Below, piece after piece: positions 18,646 through 27,803 of a DNA stretch of 64,000 bases. Source of the DNA: Alkalihalobacillus deserti (GTDB lineage Bacteria > Bacillota > Bacilli > Bacillales > Bacillaceae_D); NCBI RefSeq assembly GCF_020734105.1, contig NZ_JAJAFR010000010.1, positions 1-64,000 of the forward strand, given 5' to 3'. Every line of letters starts with the position of its first letter. The stretch's first letter is position 1. The notes below the pieces were generated by a model. That model did no database searches, was not told where the DNA came from, and saw only the letters and a program-made list of their open reading frames with translations. The position numbers and the translations under genes are program-made.

Positions 18646-19695
18646 TCAAAGGGGTACACTTGCCTTTTGATGATCGATCCGAACAACCACGTCATGACGG
18701 GCTAGTTCAATATTTGAATCTTGAGTCAACCAATCTTCGTTGACCTCTTTGCCAGCTGTTAACGCAATGATCGCAGCAGGAATATCAGCCCCGGCTCTAT
18801 GGGAAAAGGCATAGCCCCCGCCAAAGCGAGGATTTATATCAATGACATAATAATCGGTGCCATCGTAATACACATCCGTGTTCATGTACCCTGCATGACC
18901 TAAGTTTTCTCCCATTCGCCGTGCAATACCTAGTAATTCAGAATGGTTCGCTGTAATACACCTATCGATATCTCCACCTCTCATATCCAATTGTTTTCGA
19001 ATAAAGGAAGCGAGAAAATGACCATCTAAATCGTTGAACATATCAACACTGAATTTTTCTCCTTCGATGACCTCCTGGATAATGACGTTTTCCTCTGGTG
19101 CTTTGGAAGTGGCATCATCTAAGGGACTTTCCTTAATTTGCTGAACGGCATGCTTGTAGGCGTATTGCAACTCTTCAACACTGTGGGCAAATTCAACCCC
19201 TATCGAAGCAGATCCGTTTCGAGGCTTCACAATTAACGGAAATGAGACTTCGTTATTTTCTAATGCCTCCTCAGCATCTTCTAGGTTAATGTAAGAGAGT
19301 GGAGCCTTTACCTCGAACGACTTCAGCAGCTCGCGGTATTTTCCTTTGTCCCGTACCTTATTGACAATGTTTGGGTCCGGTGTAAAAACGGATACACCTA
19401 ATTTTTTTAACTGCTCTTTGTGAGCAGATAATTTGGGTACTTCCCAATCATTTAACGGAACAAGACAATTCACGTTATGCTTTTTACAAATCTCAAATAT
19501 CGCTTCGATATAATGCGGGTCTGTTTGTTTTGGAATCACATAGTTTTCATCCCCGACTTGGAGCGATGGAGCGTTATGCTCTGGATCAGCAACAATCACT
19601 TTTCCATTGAGACCAGCATCTTTTAAAGCATCTTGAAAAAAACATACAAAGTCTATTCGTCTAGCAGTTGATGTTAGTAAAATATTCAAGTTCAT
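18646..19695 (-). CDS. ATP-grasp ligase, CarB-like
   Basis: The 349-residue protein has the layout of a stand-alone ATP-grasp enzyme: a Rossmann-like pre-ATP-grasp domain (ILLTSTARRIDFVCFFQDAL, residues about 4-23, then VIVADPEHNAPSLQVGD), the ATP-binding segment FPLIVKPRNGSASIGV near residue 155, VIIQEVIEGEKFSVDMF, and the metal-binding end DINPRFGGGYAF near residue 297. Such enzymes join a carboxylate to an amine using ATP. The Arg-rich ARRIDFV start is typical of CarB-related ligases of unknown substrate. It is followed by the M20 peptidase; ligase and hydrolase may act on the same conjugate, which is inference. Confidence 0.85.
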   Translation of the reverse strand: MNLNILLTSTARRIDFVCFFQDALKDAGLNGKVIVADPEHNAPSLQVGDENYVIPKQTDPHYIEAIFEICKKHNVNCLVPLNDWEVPKLSAHKEQLKKLGVSVFTPDPNIVNKVRDKGKYRELLKSFEVKAPLSYINLEDAEEALENNEVSFPLIVKPRNGSASIGVEFAHSVEELQYAYKHAVQQIKESPLDDATSKAPEENVIIQEVIEGEKFSVDMFNDLDGHFLASFIRKQLDMRGGDIDRCITANHSELLGIARRMGENLGHAGYMNTDVYYDGTDYYVIDINPRFGGGYAFSHRAGADIPAAIIALTAGKEVNEDWLTQDSNIELARHDVVVRIDHQKASVPL

Positions 19696-20409
19696 CCTCT
19701 CCTCGCTCTTTAATCTGTCTCCTAATCAAGACACTACTCTTTATACCCATCATCACAAACCTTAACCAACTTTTTTAAAAATGAAAAAATTGCTTGTTTT
19801 AGAGTTTAGTTTTCTCCATATATGATAGTTGTAGTTACAATAAAGAAAATTCAAGCTTAATAAGGATTAACAACTTTATACTAACGTTAACATTCATGGT
19901 AAGTATAAAAAGGGTAAAAAAATAGTACAAAAGATACTTTTGTTGTTGGAAAAAAATAGCATGTGTTTGCATCGGTAATATCAAGAAATTAAAGGTCTCA
20001 TGTCATGCTACATTGTTGAAATTTACAATATGGATGAGAGGTTTAGGGTATATAGTAAACTGATGGTTTAATGCACTAATGATGAAGGCGCTTATAAAAA
20101 ATTAGAGAAACTAATACATACACCTTTTCATTTTAAATAACAGAAGCGAAGAACAGGTTTAATAAGTTGACGAAATAGAGTAGAGAGATACGTTGCAAAA
20201 TAGTGCTGTCTTATTAAAAAGGGTTGAGCAAAGTGCATAACTTGCTCAACCTTTTTATCCTTCATTTTTACTCTCCACTCGAAATGGTCCCTATTGTAGG
20301 ATTAGCATATGCGACACTTTTAGTATAAAATGGTGGTTAAATCGTACAAGATAATCCTGTTGATATATTAATAAAATGATCACACACTAACTATAAAGTT
20401 TACTATTGA
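19696..20409. other. Gene-poor stretch with one terminator
   Basis: No supportable gene. An intrinsic terminator on the plus strand (GGTTGAGCAA 20222-20231 with TTGCTCAACC 20242-20251, then TTTTT) has no intact gene before it, which suggests erosion of an upstream gene. Confidence 0.6.
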
Positions 20410-20487
20410 GCAGCCACTGAAAAAGACCTTTTTAGTAGTTTGGAGGAAGCAGCAATGGTTTCATTCATTGCTTTTTCAGTAGCCTCA
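20410..20487. repeat. Short inverted-repeat element, copy 1
   Basis: AGCCACTGAAAAAG (20412-20425) and CTTTTTCAGTAGCCT (20471-20485) are imperfect inverted repeats bounding a 75-bp unit. The same end sequence bounds the element at 29615-29802, so this is probably a shortened member of a MITE-like family. It lies immediately upstream of truA. Confidence 0.55.
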
Positions 20488-20532
20488 CAATTGATCTTTT
20501 TCATCAGGAATTATCCTATTAAGGAGAAAACA

Positions 20533-21267
20533 ATGAACAATTATAAATTAACTATTCAATATGATGGTGGGCGCTATAAGGGATGGCAACGACTTGGGAA
20601 TGGTGAAAATACCATTCAAGGTAAAATAGAAAATGTCTTGTCAGAAATGATAGGAAAACCAATTGAAATTATTGGATCGAGCCGAACAGATGCAGGTGTA
20701 CATGCTCTGGCGCAAATAGCGAATGTGAGGCTTAATGGAAATCTGACTGAGTCAGAATTAAAAACCTATCTCAATAAATATTTGCCTCAAGATATCAGCG
20801 TTACCTCTGTTAAATTAGTTCCTGAGCGCTTTCATGCCCGCTACAATGCCAAGGATAAAACATACTTGTATAAAATATGGAACGAGGAACATACCAATCC
20901 ATTTTTGCGAAAATTAAGTACTCATGTTGAGCGAAAGTTGGATGTGACAAGTATGAAAAAAGCTTCTCAGTATTTTGTCGGTGAACATGATTTCACTGCT
21001 TTTTCCAATGCTAAATCGAAGAAAAAGTCTACGGTACGGCACATATATGCGATTGATATAGAAGAGAATGCGGGTTTGGTACAAATTAGAGTGAGAGGGA
21101 ATGGATTTCTCTATAATATGGTCAGAAAAATGGTTGGGACTTTGATTGAAATCGGTTTAGGAGAAAAAAAGGCTGAAGAGATACCAAGCATTATACAATC
21201 AAAAGAACGAAACCAAGTAGGATTCGCTGATGCAATGGGGCTTTATTTGGAAAAGATTGAGTTTTAG
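20533..21267 (+). CDS. truA: tRNA pseudouridine(38-40) synthase TruA
   Basis: The 244-residue protein converts U38-U40 in tRNA anticodon stem-loops to pseudouridine. The catalytic Asp is in GSSRTDAGVHALAQ, preceded by QYDGGRYKGWQR and followed by the RFHARYNAKDKTYLYKIW block and FLYNMVRKMVG. AAGGAGAAAACA puts the start at ATG 20533; the open frame continues upstream to 20440 but without a site and through the inverted-repeat element. Bacillus genomes normally keep truA in the ribosomal-protein region with the ecf genes. This one stands alone, so it is likely a second paralogue. Confidence 0.92.
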   Translation: MNNYKLTIQYDGGRYKGWQRLGNGENTIQGKIENVLSEMIGKPIEIIGSSRTDAGVHALAQIANVRLNGNLTESELKTYLNKYLPQDISVTSVKLVPERFHARYNAKDKTYLYKIWNEEHTNPFLRKLSTHVERKLDVTSMKKASQYFVGEHDFTAFSNAKSKKKSTVRHIYAIDIEENAGLVQIRVRGNGFLYNMVRKMVGTLIEIGLGEKKAEEIPSIIQSKERNQVGFADAMGLYLEKIEF

Positions 21268-21319
21268 AAACTGATCGACGATTTCTATAAAATTTTTGAC
21301 TAATTAATTTAGTAAGAGA

Positions 21320-21335
21320 TATGACAACTGTCATA
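21320..21335. promoter_or_regulatory. Candidate DesR binding palindrome
   Basis: TATGACAACTGTCATA is a perfect 7-2-7 palindrome, 25 bases before the -35 of the des promoter. DesR is known to bind a dyad upstream of the des -35 region, so position and symmetry fit. A degenerate second site (TTGACGTTCATGAC) follows at 21344-21357. Confidence 0.6.
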
Positions 21336-21360
21336 CCTCTTACTTGACGTTCATGACTTC

Positions 21361-21389
21361 TTGACCACATACTTTTCCTTTAATATTAA
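21361..21389 (+). promoter_or_regulatory. Promoter of des
   Basis: TTGACC (21361-21366) and TATTAA (21384-21389) with a 17-bp spacer form a sigma-A promoter, leaving a 50-base leader before the des start codon. Confidence 0.6.
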
Positions 21390-21439
21390 GTTAATTAGTT
21401 CTCCAACAAATAAAAGTGAATCCTTTCAAGGAGGAAATT

Positions 21440-22492
21440 ATGAGTAATCAAAAATTAGCTCAACTTAAAAAAAGTGTTGCACCATTTGAGAAATCGGATG
21501 TTCAAACGAGCATAAAGCAAATCGCAAATACAATTCCACCCTTTTTCTTATTATGGTTTTTAGCTTACCAGAGCTTATCCGTCTCAATCTGGTTAACTCT
21601 TGCCTTAGCGGTAGTAGCAGCTGGATTTGTCGTTAGAATTTTTATTATATTCCATGATTGTACTCATGGATCGTTCTTTAAAAACAAAAAGGCAAATAGT
21701 GTTCTTGGGACCATTACGGGTATCATTACGATGTTTCCTTATGAAAAGTGGAAGCGTGAGCACTCAATTCATCATGCAACAAGCGGTAACTTAGATAAGC
21801 GCGGTACAGGTGATGTCTGGGTAATGACAGTAGATGAATATGTGGCAGCATCATTTAAAGAACGATTGGCTTACCGACTTTATCGTAATCCACTTGTGAT
21901 GTTTGGTCTCGGACCACTTTATTTATTCTTGATTACGAGTCGAATCAATCGAAAAGATGCTAGAAGAAAAGAAAGATTAAACACATATTTGATTAATGTT
22001 TCGATCATTGTGCTTTACGCCTTAGTGATCTGGACAGTTGGTTGGCAGGCTTTTCTGATCATCCAAGCACCGATTCTTTTCGTAGCAGGAGCACTAGGTA
22101 TTTGGTTATTTTATGTACAACATCAATTTGAAGATTCCTACTTTGAAGATGAAAAAGAGTGGGATTATGTAAAAGCTGCTGTTGATGGTAGCTCGTATTA
22201 TAAACTACCGAAAATTTTACAGTGGGTAACAGGAAATATTGGCTATCATCACGTTCACCACTTAAGTCCAAGAGTTCCGAACTATAACTTGGAAAAGGCA
22301 CATGAAACTACACCTCCATTACAAAAAGCAACGACGATTACGATGGGAACTAGTCTACAGTCGATTCGTTTTCGCCTATACGATGAGAACAGAAAAACGT
22401 TTGTAAGCTTTAACGAGGTTAAGCATCTCCTTCCTAAATCAAAAGCTAACGTAGAGATCAAGAAAAGACAGACAAGCTTACAAGGAAAGTAA
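21440..22492 (+). CDS. des: Acyl-lipid fatty acid desaturase
   Basis: This is a membrane-bound desaturase of 350 residues that puts a double bond into phospholipid acyl chains at low temperature. The three histidine boxes are intact: HDCTHGS near residue 73, HSIHHA near residue 109, and HHVHH near residue 272, separated by hydrophobic segments. CAAGGAGGAAATT fixes the start at ATG 21440. It lies directly upstream of the DesK/DesR two-component pair that controls it in Bacillus, and a DesR-like palindrome lies upstream. Regioselectivity (delta-5 in B. subtilis) is assumed by relationship, not shown. Confidence 0.94.
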   Translation: MSNQKLAQLKKSVAPFEKSDVQTSIKQIANTIPPFFLLWFLAYQSLSVSIWLTLALAVVAAGFVVRIFIIFHDCTHGSFFKNKKANSVLGTITGIITMFPYEKWKREHSIHHATSGNLDKRGTGDVWVMTVDEYVAASFKERLAYRLYRNPLVMFGLGPLYLFLITSRINRKDARRKERLNTYLINVSIIVLYALVIWTVGWQAFLIIQAPILFVAGALGIWLFYVQHQFEDSYFEDEKEWDYVKAAVDGSSYYKLPKILQWVTGNIGYHHVHHLSPRVPNYNLEKAHETTPPLQKATTITMGTSLQSIRFRLYDENRKTFVSFNEVKHLLPKSKANVEIKKRQTSLQGK

Positions 22493-22500
22493 ATAGCAAA

Positions 22501-22534
22501 CGAAAAACCGTTCAGCTTATTGAAGGGTTTTTCG
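22501..22534 (+). terminator. Stem-loop between des and desK
   Basis: CGAAAAACC and GGTTTTTCG pair perfectly over 9 bp. Only an internal T-run and no external U-tract follows, so it may be a partial terminator or a processing/stability element separating des from desKR. Confidence 0.55.
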
Positions 22535-22624
22535 TTGCAAAAAAACGTAGAATAGCAAGAATGCTCGATGAAGTTCAGTGTAAAAGAAGATTTATTTTTA
22601 ATAGAGAAGAGAGAGGGGGTTATT

Positions 22625-23761
22625 ATGCAAAGTTGGTATAACATTTTTCCGAAAAATACAGGGCTAAGTATCTATGTATGGATCATTTTTTGTTTATTAC
22701 CTTTCTATTTTATCTTTAGATCCTCTACAGGTATAGAGATTATTTTTGGCTTTATTATGATTTTGATATTTTTTGTTGCATATCGGCTATCCTTTATCTC
22801 AAAAAGTTGGCTTGTTTATCTTTGGGTAGGTATTGAAATGGCGATCAGCATTGGGATGACCTTGTTTTATGGCTACGTTTACTTTGCTCTTTTCTTAGCA
22901 TTTTTCATTGGAAACATACAAAGTAAAATGGGTTATTTCACTTTGTATGTCGTTCATCTTTTAACAACTATTATTGCGGCAAGTTTGAGTTTTTTCACGC
23001 AAAATGAATTGTTTTTTGCTCAGTTTCCATTTATTATTCTTTCTGTCATAGGCGTTATTCTGCTGCCATTTAATACATATAATCGTAATAAACGTGAAAA
23101 ACTGGAAGGTCAGTTAGAAGACGCAAATGAACGAATTGCCCAGCTGATGGTTATGGAAGAGCGTCAGCGTATTGCACGCGATTTACATGACACGCTTGGC
23201 CAAAAATTATCATTAATTGGATTGAAAAGTGATCTAGCTAAAAAATTAGTTGAGATAAATCCTGATTCGGCAAAAGTGGAAATAAGTGATATCAATCAAA
23301 CAGCAAGAACTGCGTTGAAAGAAGTGCGTGAAATGGTGTCAGATATGCGCGGCGCAAAGTTAGAAGATGAAATGATTCATATTCAGCAAATTCTAAAAGC
23401 TGCTCAAATGGAATTTAGGTTGGAAGGAACAGCCAAGCTAACCAACACGCCTTTATACGTCGAAAGTGTTGTGAGTATGTGTATGAAAGAGGCAGTAACC
23501 AATGTTATAAAGCATAGTCAGGCAACCACCTGTAAAGTGATCATTCAGGAGTCGCCCGATGAACTACAAATCATGATACAGGATAATGGGATTGGAATCT
23601 CAGATAAAAGTGATTCTGCTAAAGGTTATGGGCTTCGCGGGATGAGAGAACGGTTGGAGTTTGTAAATGGTAGTTTAGACATTGTAATATCAGATGGAAC
23701 AATTCTTGATATTCGGGTGCCGAATGTCATTCAACAAATGACACAGGAGGGATTGACTTGA
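22625..23761 (+). CDS. desK: Membrane-thickness sensor histidine kinase DesK
   Basis: The 378-residue protein has about five N-terminal membrane helices (residues about 8-155), a linking helix, a HisKA_3 dimerisation domain with the phosphoacceptor His in ERQRIARDLHDTLGQKLSLIG (residues about 178-197) and a HATPase domain with KEAVTNVIKHSQA, DNGIGI and GYGLRGMRERLE. In Bacillus it senses ordering or thickening of the membrane on cooling and phosphorylates DesR. GAGGGGGTTATT favours ATG 22625 over the upstream in-frame ATG 22568, which overlaps the intergenic stem-loop region. Its end overlaps desR by 4 bases. Confidence 0.92.
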   Translation: MQSWYNIFPKNTGLSIYVWIIFCLLPFYFIFRSSTGIEIIFGFIMILIFFVAYRLSFISKSWLVYLWVGIEMAISIGMTLFYGYVYFALFLAFFIGNIQSKMGYFTLYVVHLLTTIIAASLSFFTQNELFFAQFPFIILSVIGVILLPFNTYNRNKREKLEGQLEDANERIAQLMVMEERQRIARDLHDTLGQKLSLIGLKSDLAKKLVEINPDSAKVEISDINQTARTALKEVREMVSDMRGAKLEDEMIHIQQILKAAQMEFRLEGTAKLTNTPLYVESVVSMCMKEAVTNVIKHSQATTCKVIIQESPDELQIMIQDNGIGISDKSDSAKGYGLRGMRERLEFVNGSLDIVISDGTILDIRVPNVIQQMTQEGLT

Positions 23762-24357
23762 TTCGAATTGTAATTGCCGAAGATCAGCGGATGTTACTTG
23801 GGGCTCTTGGTTCTTTACTTGATTTGGAAGAGGATATGGAAGTGGTTGGTAAAGCGAGGAACGGGGAAGAAGCGTTGACTTTAGTGAAGCAGCACCAGCC
23901 TGATATTTGCATCATGGATATTGAAATGCCAGTTAAAACTGGACTTGATGCGGCAGAAGAATTGATCGATCAACCTTGTAAAGTCATTATTTTAACTACT
24001 TTTGCCCGTGCCGGATACTTTGAGCGTGCACGAAACGCTGAAGTCAGTGGATATTTGTTGAAAGACAGTCCTAGTGAAGAATTAGCGAATTCCATTCGTA
24101 CGATTATGGATGGACGACGTATTTACGCTCCGGAGTTAGTGGATCTAGCTTACGATAACAAAAATCCCCTGACTAAGCGCGAGAAGCAGGTGATGGAATT
24201 GATTGCCGATGGGAAAAGCACAAACGAGATTGCGAAAGAGCTCTACCTTACAAATGGCACTGTCCGCAATTACATCTCCGTTATACTTGATAAGTTAGAT
24301 GTCAGTAACCGAATTGAGGCTATCTCGAGGTTTAAGGAAAAAGGCTGGTTTAAATAA
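23758..24357 (+). CDS. desR: Response regulator DesR
   Basis: This is a 199-residue NarL/FixJ-type regulator: receiver domain with phosphoacceptor Asp in DICIMDIEMPVKTG (about residue 54), Thr in IILTTFAR, Lys in YLLKDS, and a LuxR-type helix-turn-helix with PLTKREKQVMELIADGKSTN from about residue 133. The start is TTG 23758, overlapping the desK stop (TTGA) with AGGAGG a suitable distance upstream. Phosphorylated DesR activates des. Confidence 0.94.
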   Translation: MIRIVIAEDQRMLLGALGSLLDLEEDMEVVGKARNGEEALTLVKQHQPDICIMDIEMPVKTGLDAAEELIDQPCKVIILTTFARAGYFERARNAEVSGYLLKDSPSEELANSIRTIMDGRRIYAPELVDLAYDNKNPLTKREKQVMELIADGKSTNEIAKELYLTNGTVRNYISVILDKLDVSNRIEAISRFKEKGWFK

Positions 24358-24426
24358 TATTAGACTTAGGCAATTTCTGACGGTTTAATTATATTTTTAG
24401 GCAGGTACGTAAGCATTAAAAATAAC

Positions 24427-24484
24427 AAAGCACCCCTACTTCTAGATGGTTTTTATCCCATATAAAGGTAGGGGTGCTTTATTG
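24427..24484 (+). terminator. Terminator of the des operon
   Basis: AAAGCACCCCTAC pairs perfectly with GTAGGGGTGCTTT across a 28-base loop, ending in a short T-rich tail. Confidence 0.8.
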
Positions 24485-24552
24485 TGATTAGAATGTATCT
24501 CCATCTCTTTCCTGATAAATCGACTATTTCATGTGTATTTGTGGAGCCTCAG

Positions 24553-25140
24553 AATCAAACACAGATAAAAATAACAACAGCAGTTCCATCCGCGTTAGGC
24601 TTGTTAGGTCTAGCAATGGTAACATTTGTAGCATCATCACAAAAGCTAGGATTGACTAGGGACTTTCTTTTATCTTTCCGTGGGCTTTTTTCTGAGGTGG
24701 AATAGAGCAGGTAATTGCTGCGATACTAGATTCAAAGTATAATAATATTTTTGGCAAAACGGCGTTTGGTGCGTTTGGCTTGGAACAACATAGTTGATTC
24801 AGTTAGGTTTTTTTGGAGAAAACCTCGCTAAAAATGGAGATCCTAAACAACTTGGATTTGCATTTCTTGGCTATTTAATTTTCAGTATCTTTATGACAAT
24901 TGGTGTAATGGAAACACATAAAGTTTTGTTTTTATTTTTGTCTTAATTGATTTTCTATTTATTGGATTAATTCCAAGTTCTTTACATGTTATGTTTGATG
25001 CAACCCATATGATAGCTGCAGTAGCAGAATGGGTATTGCTTTACTCTCTTTCTATGGTTCAGCAGCAGTTGTGTTAAACATACAGCTCGGAAAAGTTTTC
25101 TTACCCGTAGGCAAACCGGTTGGGATATTAAAAAATAATA
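24553..25140 (+). pseudogene. YaaH/SatP-family acetate permease, decayed
   Basis: Across several frames the sequence reads as a GPR1/FUN34/YaaH acetate-succinate transporter: PSALGLLGLAMVTFVASSQK, then QVIAAILDSKYNNIFGKTAF, GDPKQLGFAFLGYLIFSIFM, VMFDATHMIAAVAE and near the end SFYGSAAVVLNI and GKVFLPVGKP. At least four frameshifts or small deletions separate these pieces, so no functional protein is made. Confidence 0.85.
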
Positions 25141-25293
25141 TTGTTTTAAAATTAAGTATTGTACAAGTAGTCTAACACGTATACTGTACTACTTTAGAAT
25201 GAATATCGGAGCATCTATACTCAAGTGAGTATAGGTGCTTTTTCTGTAAAGTGAAAAACACTGAGCATAGAAAACGCTAACAAAGGTAAGTGA

Positions 25294-25535
25294 GGGAGTC
25301 AAAAAAGGCTTGAATAAAGCCCAAAACCTCGAACAAAAGGGAAAAAGGGAGTTAAAAAGCTTGAATAAAGCCCAAAACCTCAAACAAAAAAGGGAAAAGG
25401 GAGTTAAAAAGCTTGAATAAAGCCTAAAACCTTGAACAAAAGGGAAAAAGGGAGTTAAAAGGCTTGAATAAAGTTCAAAACCTCGAACAAAAGGAATAAG
25501 AGGGAGTCAGAAAAATGCAATAAAGCCGGAATCGA
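25294..25535. repeat. About 52-bp tandem repeat, 4.5 copies
   Basis: Units begin with GGGAGT at 25294, 25347, 25399, 25450 and 25502, giving periods of 53, 52, 51 and 52 bases. Each contains GCTTGAATAAAGC, then AAAACCT and a GAACAAAAGGGAAAAA-like tail. Units differ at a few bases. The repeats are not an open frame and lie between the dead permease and the kinase cassette; 25141-25293 and 25536-25805 show no gene. Confidence 0.9.
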
Positions 25536-25841
25536 TGCTTAAACTGTACCTCTTTGCAAATAAACGCTAGGCAGCCTGATCCCTGGGAGACAAAATACTC
25601 TGATATGTCGCCAATTCACATATTCCACTCCTCTAGACTTTAATGATTCCAACCCTGTTCCACTTTTTAGTAAATTAACACAAATTCTTAATACTTGGAC
25701 AAATAGCGTTCCAAATATTCAACAAATCTATATAAATAATAATAAACAACCACCCCATTGTACTAGATTGAAAGAATAGATTGATTTAAGAGAATTACTG
25801 AATGATTGTTTGAAAATGAAAGAAAAGAGGAGGTCGCGGAA

Positions 25842-26675
25842 ATGAGTGCACTCGACTGCAAAGAAATTGAAAGGCATGTCAAGAAAATTAAAGTGAAGAA
25901 TTATGAGGATGAAGATGTTTTTGTCGTTAATAATTCTGCTCTTGAAATGATAGGGAAGGGAAGACAAGGTGCTGTTTTTTTAATTACAGATGACATTTGT
26001 GTGAAAGTATATGGTGATGTCGACGACTGTGAACGGGAGCATTACGCGATGTCTTTAGGTCAACATACATCACTCCTACCAAAAATTTATTGTAAAGGAA
26101 ACAACTTTTTAGTAATGGAAATGGTGTATGGTGTCGATTTACGTGAATATATGCAATCCCAGCCATTAACAGAAGAACTTTCTCACGAGCTTATTAAAAT
26201 GCTGATTACATTTAAAGAAATTGGCTATGAGCGTATTGATCATCATAAAAGACAAATTTATTTACAGAATGATGGCTCATTAAAAGTAATTGATGTTGGA
26301 AGAACGGTTTGGAGAAACAGAACTTACCCGTATCCACGTAAGCTTTTGCAAAGCTTAGGAGTTGACTATAGAAACTTATTTATAGAGCATGTGAAAAAAA
26401 TCGATTCAGACCTTTATGAAGAGTGGGAGTATTATATGAGAATGGAGGAAATATCAAAAAGATTATATGGTGTACTTGTAAATAAAGAAAAGGTTGATAC
26501 AAAGCAGCTTAAGCAAGAAACAAATAAATTGTTAACAACAAAAGACCCTGATATGCATTATAAGAGTTTAGAAAATCTTGTTAGTAAGGTAGTAAAAGAA
26601 CAAAGTAAGAGAGAAAAAGAAAAACAAGAAAAAAGAAAAAAAGGAAAATCAAAGAAGAAAAAAGATAAAAAGTAA
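25842..26675 (+). CDS. Protein-kinase-fold protein
   Basis: The 277-residue product begins at ATG 25842 behind GAGGAGG. It has a minimal eukaryote-like kinase fold: glycine-rich loop IGKGRQGAVFLI near residue 39, VKVYGD with the ATP-contacting Lys, hinge NNFLVMEMVYGVDLREYM, a catalytic loop YERIDHHKRQIYL that departs from HRDxxxxN, and KVIDVGRT in the DFG position. The last about 35 residues are almost all Lys, Arg, Glu and Gln. It leads a three-gene run with a glycosyltransferase and a HipA-like kinase. It could phosphorylate a protein or a small molecule; similarity to spore-associated kinases of Bacillus is possible but not certain. Confidence 0.75.
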   Translation: MSALDCKEIERHVKKIKVKNYEDEDVFVVNNSALEMIGKGRQGAVFLITDDICVKVYGDVDDCEREHYAMSLGQHTSLLPKIYCKGNNFLVMEMVYGVDLREYMQSQPLTEELSHELIKMLITFKEIGYERIDHHKRQIYLQNDGSLKVIDVGRTVWRNRTYPYPRKLLQSLGVDYRNLFIEHVKKIDSDLYEEWEYYMRMEEISKRLYGVLVNKEKVDTKQLKQETNKLLTTKDPDMHYKSLENLVSKVVKEQSKREKEKQEKRKKGKSKKKKDKK

Positions 26676-26705
26676 TAAGGTCAACCATAAAGGATGTGAT
26701 ATAGA

Positions 26706-27803
26706 TTGAAAATCTTAGTCATTTGGCGTTTATTGACGGTTGGTGGGGTAAATGCTGGGTGGAGGAACCGAGCGATTTATTTTAAGAAACACGGCATTAC
26801 TACTGATTTCCTTTATACTAAAGACCTTGGCGGAATGCATATGATGGAAGACGTTGCCGAAGTATTTTTAACAAAAGATAAAGATAAGATTCACCAAATT
26901 ATTAAAGGGAATCAGTACGATGCTATTATCGTTGTTGATACAAGCCAAGCATATACATGGATTGAGGAAACGAATTATAAAGGCCCTATAATTATCGAAG
27001 CACGCACCCCTGAAATTACCAAACTAAAACAGAATTTGCAAGGAAAAGAAAAAATTAATCCAAAAAAATTTATTGTTCCTTCTGAATATCAAAAAGGCGT
27101 CCTATCTATTTTACTAGATCAACCAAAACCAATCGAAGTTATCCACAATTCTATCGATACATCGTTTTTTCGCCCCCTTGAAAAAGAAGAAATGAATCAG
27201 GGAAATGAACCAGTTTTGCCAGAGAATAAAAAAATAGTCGCTTATATTGGTCGACTAGATCATCGAAAAAATTGGCGTTTATTTCTAAAGATTGCAGAGA
27301 TGGTATCTAAGGAAAGAAAGGATATCGAGTTTTGGGTAATTGGTGGAAACAAAAGTGTTGAAAAGGAATTGTTTGAAAAGGAGCGGAAGAATAAAAAATT
27401 AGGCGATGTTGTAAAATGGTTTCCTGTTATTCCCTATCATCAAATGCCAACTATCTATGCAAAAATAAAGCATTCAGGTGGGTGTACGATTGCGACAACT
27501 CGCTCAGAATCTTTCGGAAATACGTTCATCGAATCCATGGCATGTGGCGTTCCTGTTATTGCACCAAGTATATCTTCTATCCCAGAGATTGTCGTAAACG
27601 GTGAAACAGGTTATCTATATCGAGAAAATTATATAAGGGGTGCGGCTGAGCATATATATCGAATTGTAAATCGGCCAAATCAATATGAGAAACTTTCGAA
27701 TAAAGCAAGGGAGCGAGTTGAAAAGATGTTTTCTCTATCTCTTTGTGCTAATAAGTATATTGAAACATTAAAGGAAATAACAAAGGGGAGGGGAAATAAG
27801 TGA
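26706..27803 (+). CDS. Family 4 glycosyltransferase
   Basis: This is a GT-B fold glycosyltransferase of 365 residues. The acceptor domain comes first; the nucleotide-sugar domain shows VAYIGRLDHRKNW (about residue 178), TRSESFGNTFIESMACGVPVIA (the E-x7-E motif, residues about 260-281) and GETGYLYRE. The start is TTG 26706, 7 bases after an AAGGATGTGA region. The stop overlaps the next gene's GTG by 4 bases, so the two are translationally coupled. A sugar-transferase between two kinase-like proteins recalls the CotS/CotSA spore-coat arrangement, but no direct evidence of a coat role is visible. Confidence 0.86.
   Translation: MKILVIWRLLTVGGVNAGWRNRAIYFKKHGITTDFLYTKDLGGMHMMEDVAEVFLTKDKDKIHQIIKGNQYDAIIVVDTSQAYTWIEETNYKGPIIIEARTPEITKLKQNLQGKEKINPKKFIVPSEYQKGVLSILLDQPKPIEVIHNSIDTSFFRPLEKEEMNQGNEPVLPENKKIVAYIGRLDHRKNWRLFLKIAEMVSKERKDIEFWVIGGNKSVEKELFEKERKNKKLGDVVKWFPVIPYHQMPTIYAKIKHSGGCTIATTRSESFGNTFIESMACGVPVIAPSISSIPEIVVNGETGYLYRENYIRGAAEHIYRIVNRPNQYEKLSNKARERVEKMFSLSLCANKYIETLKEITKGRGNK

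Noticed and set aside
25294-25535. CRISPR array
   Set aside because: The repeats are contiguous about 52-bp units without unique spacers and no cas genes are near.
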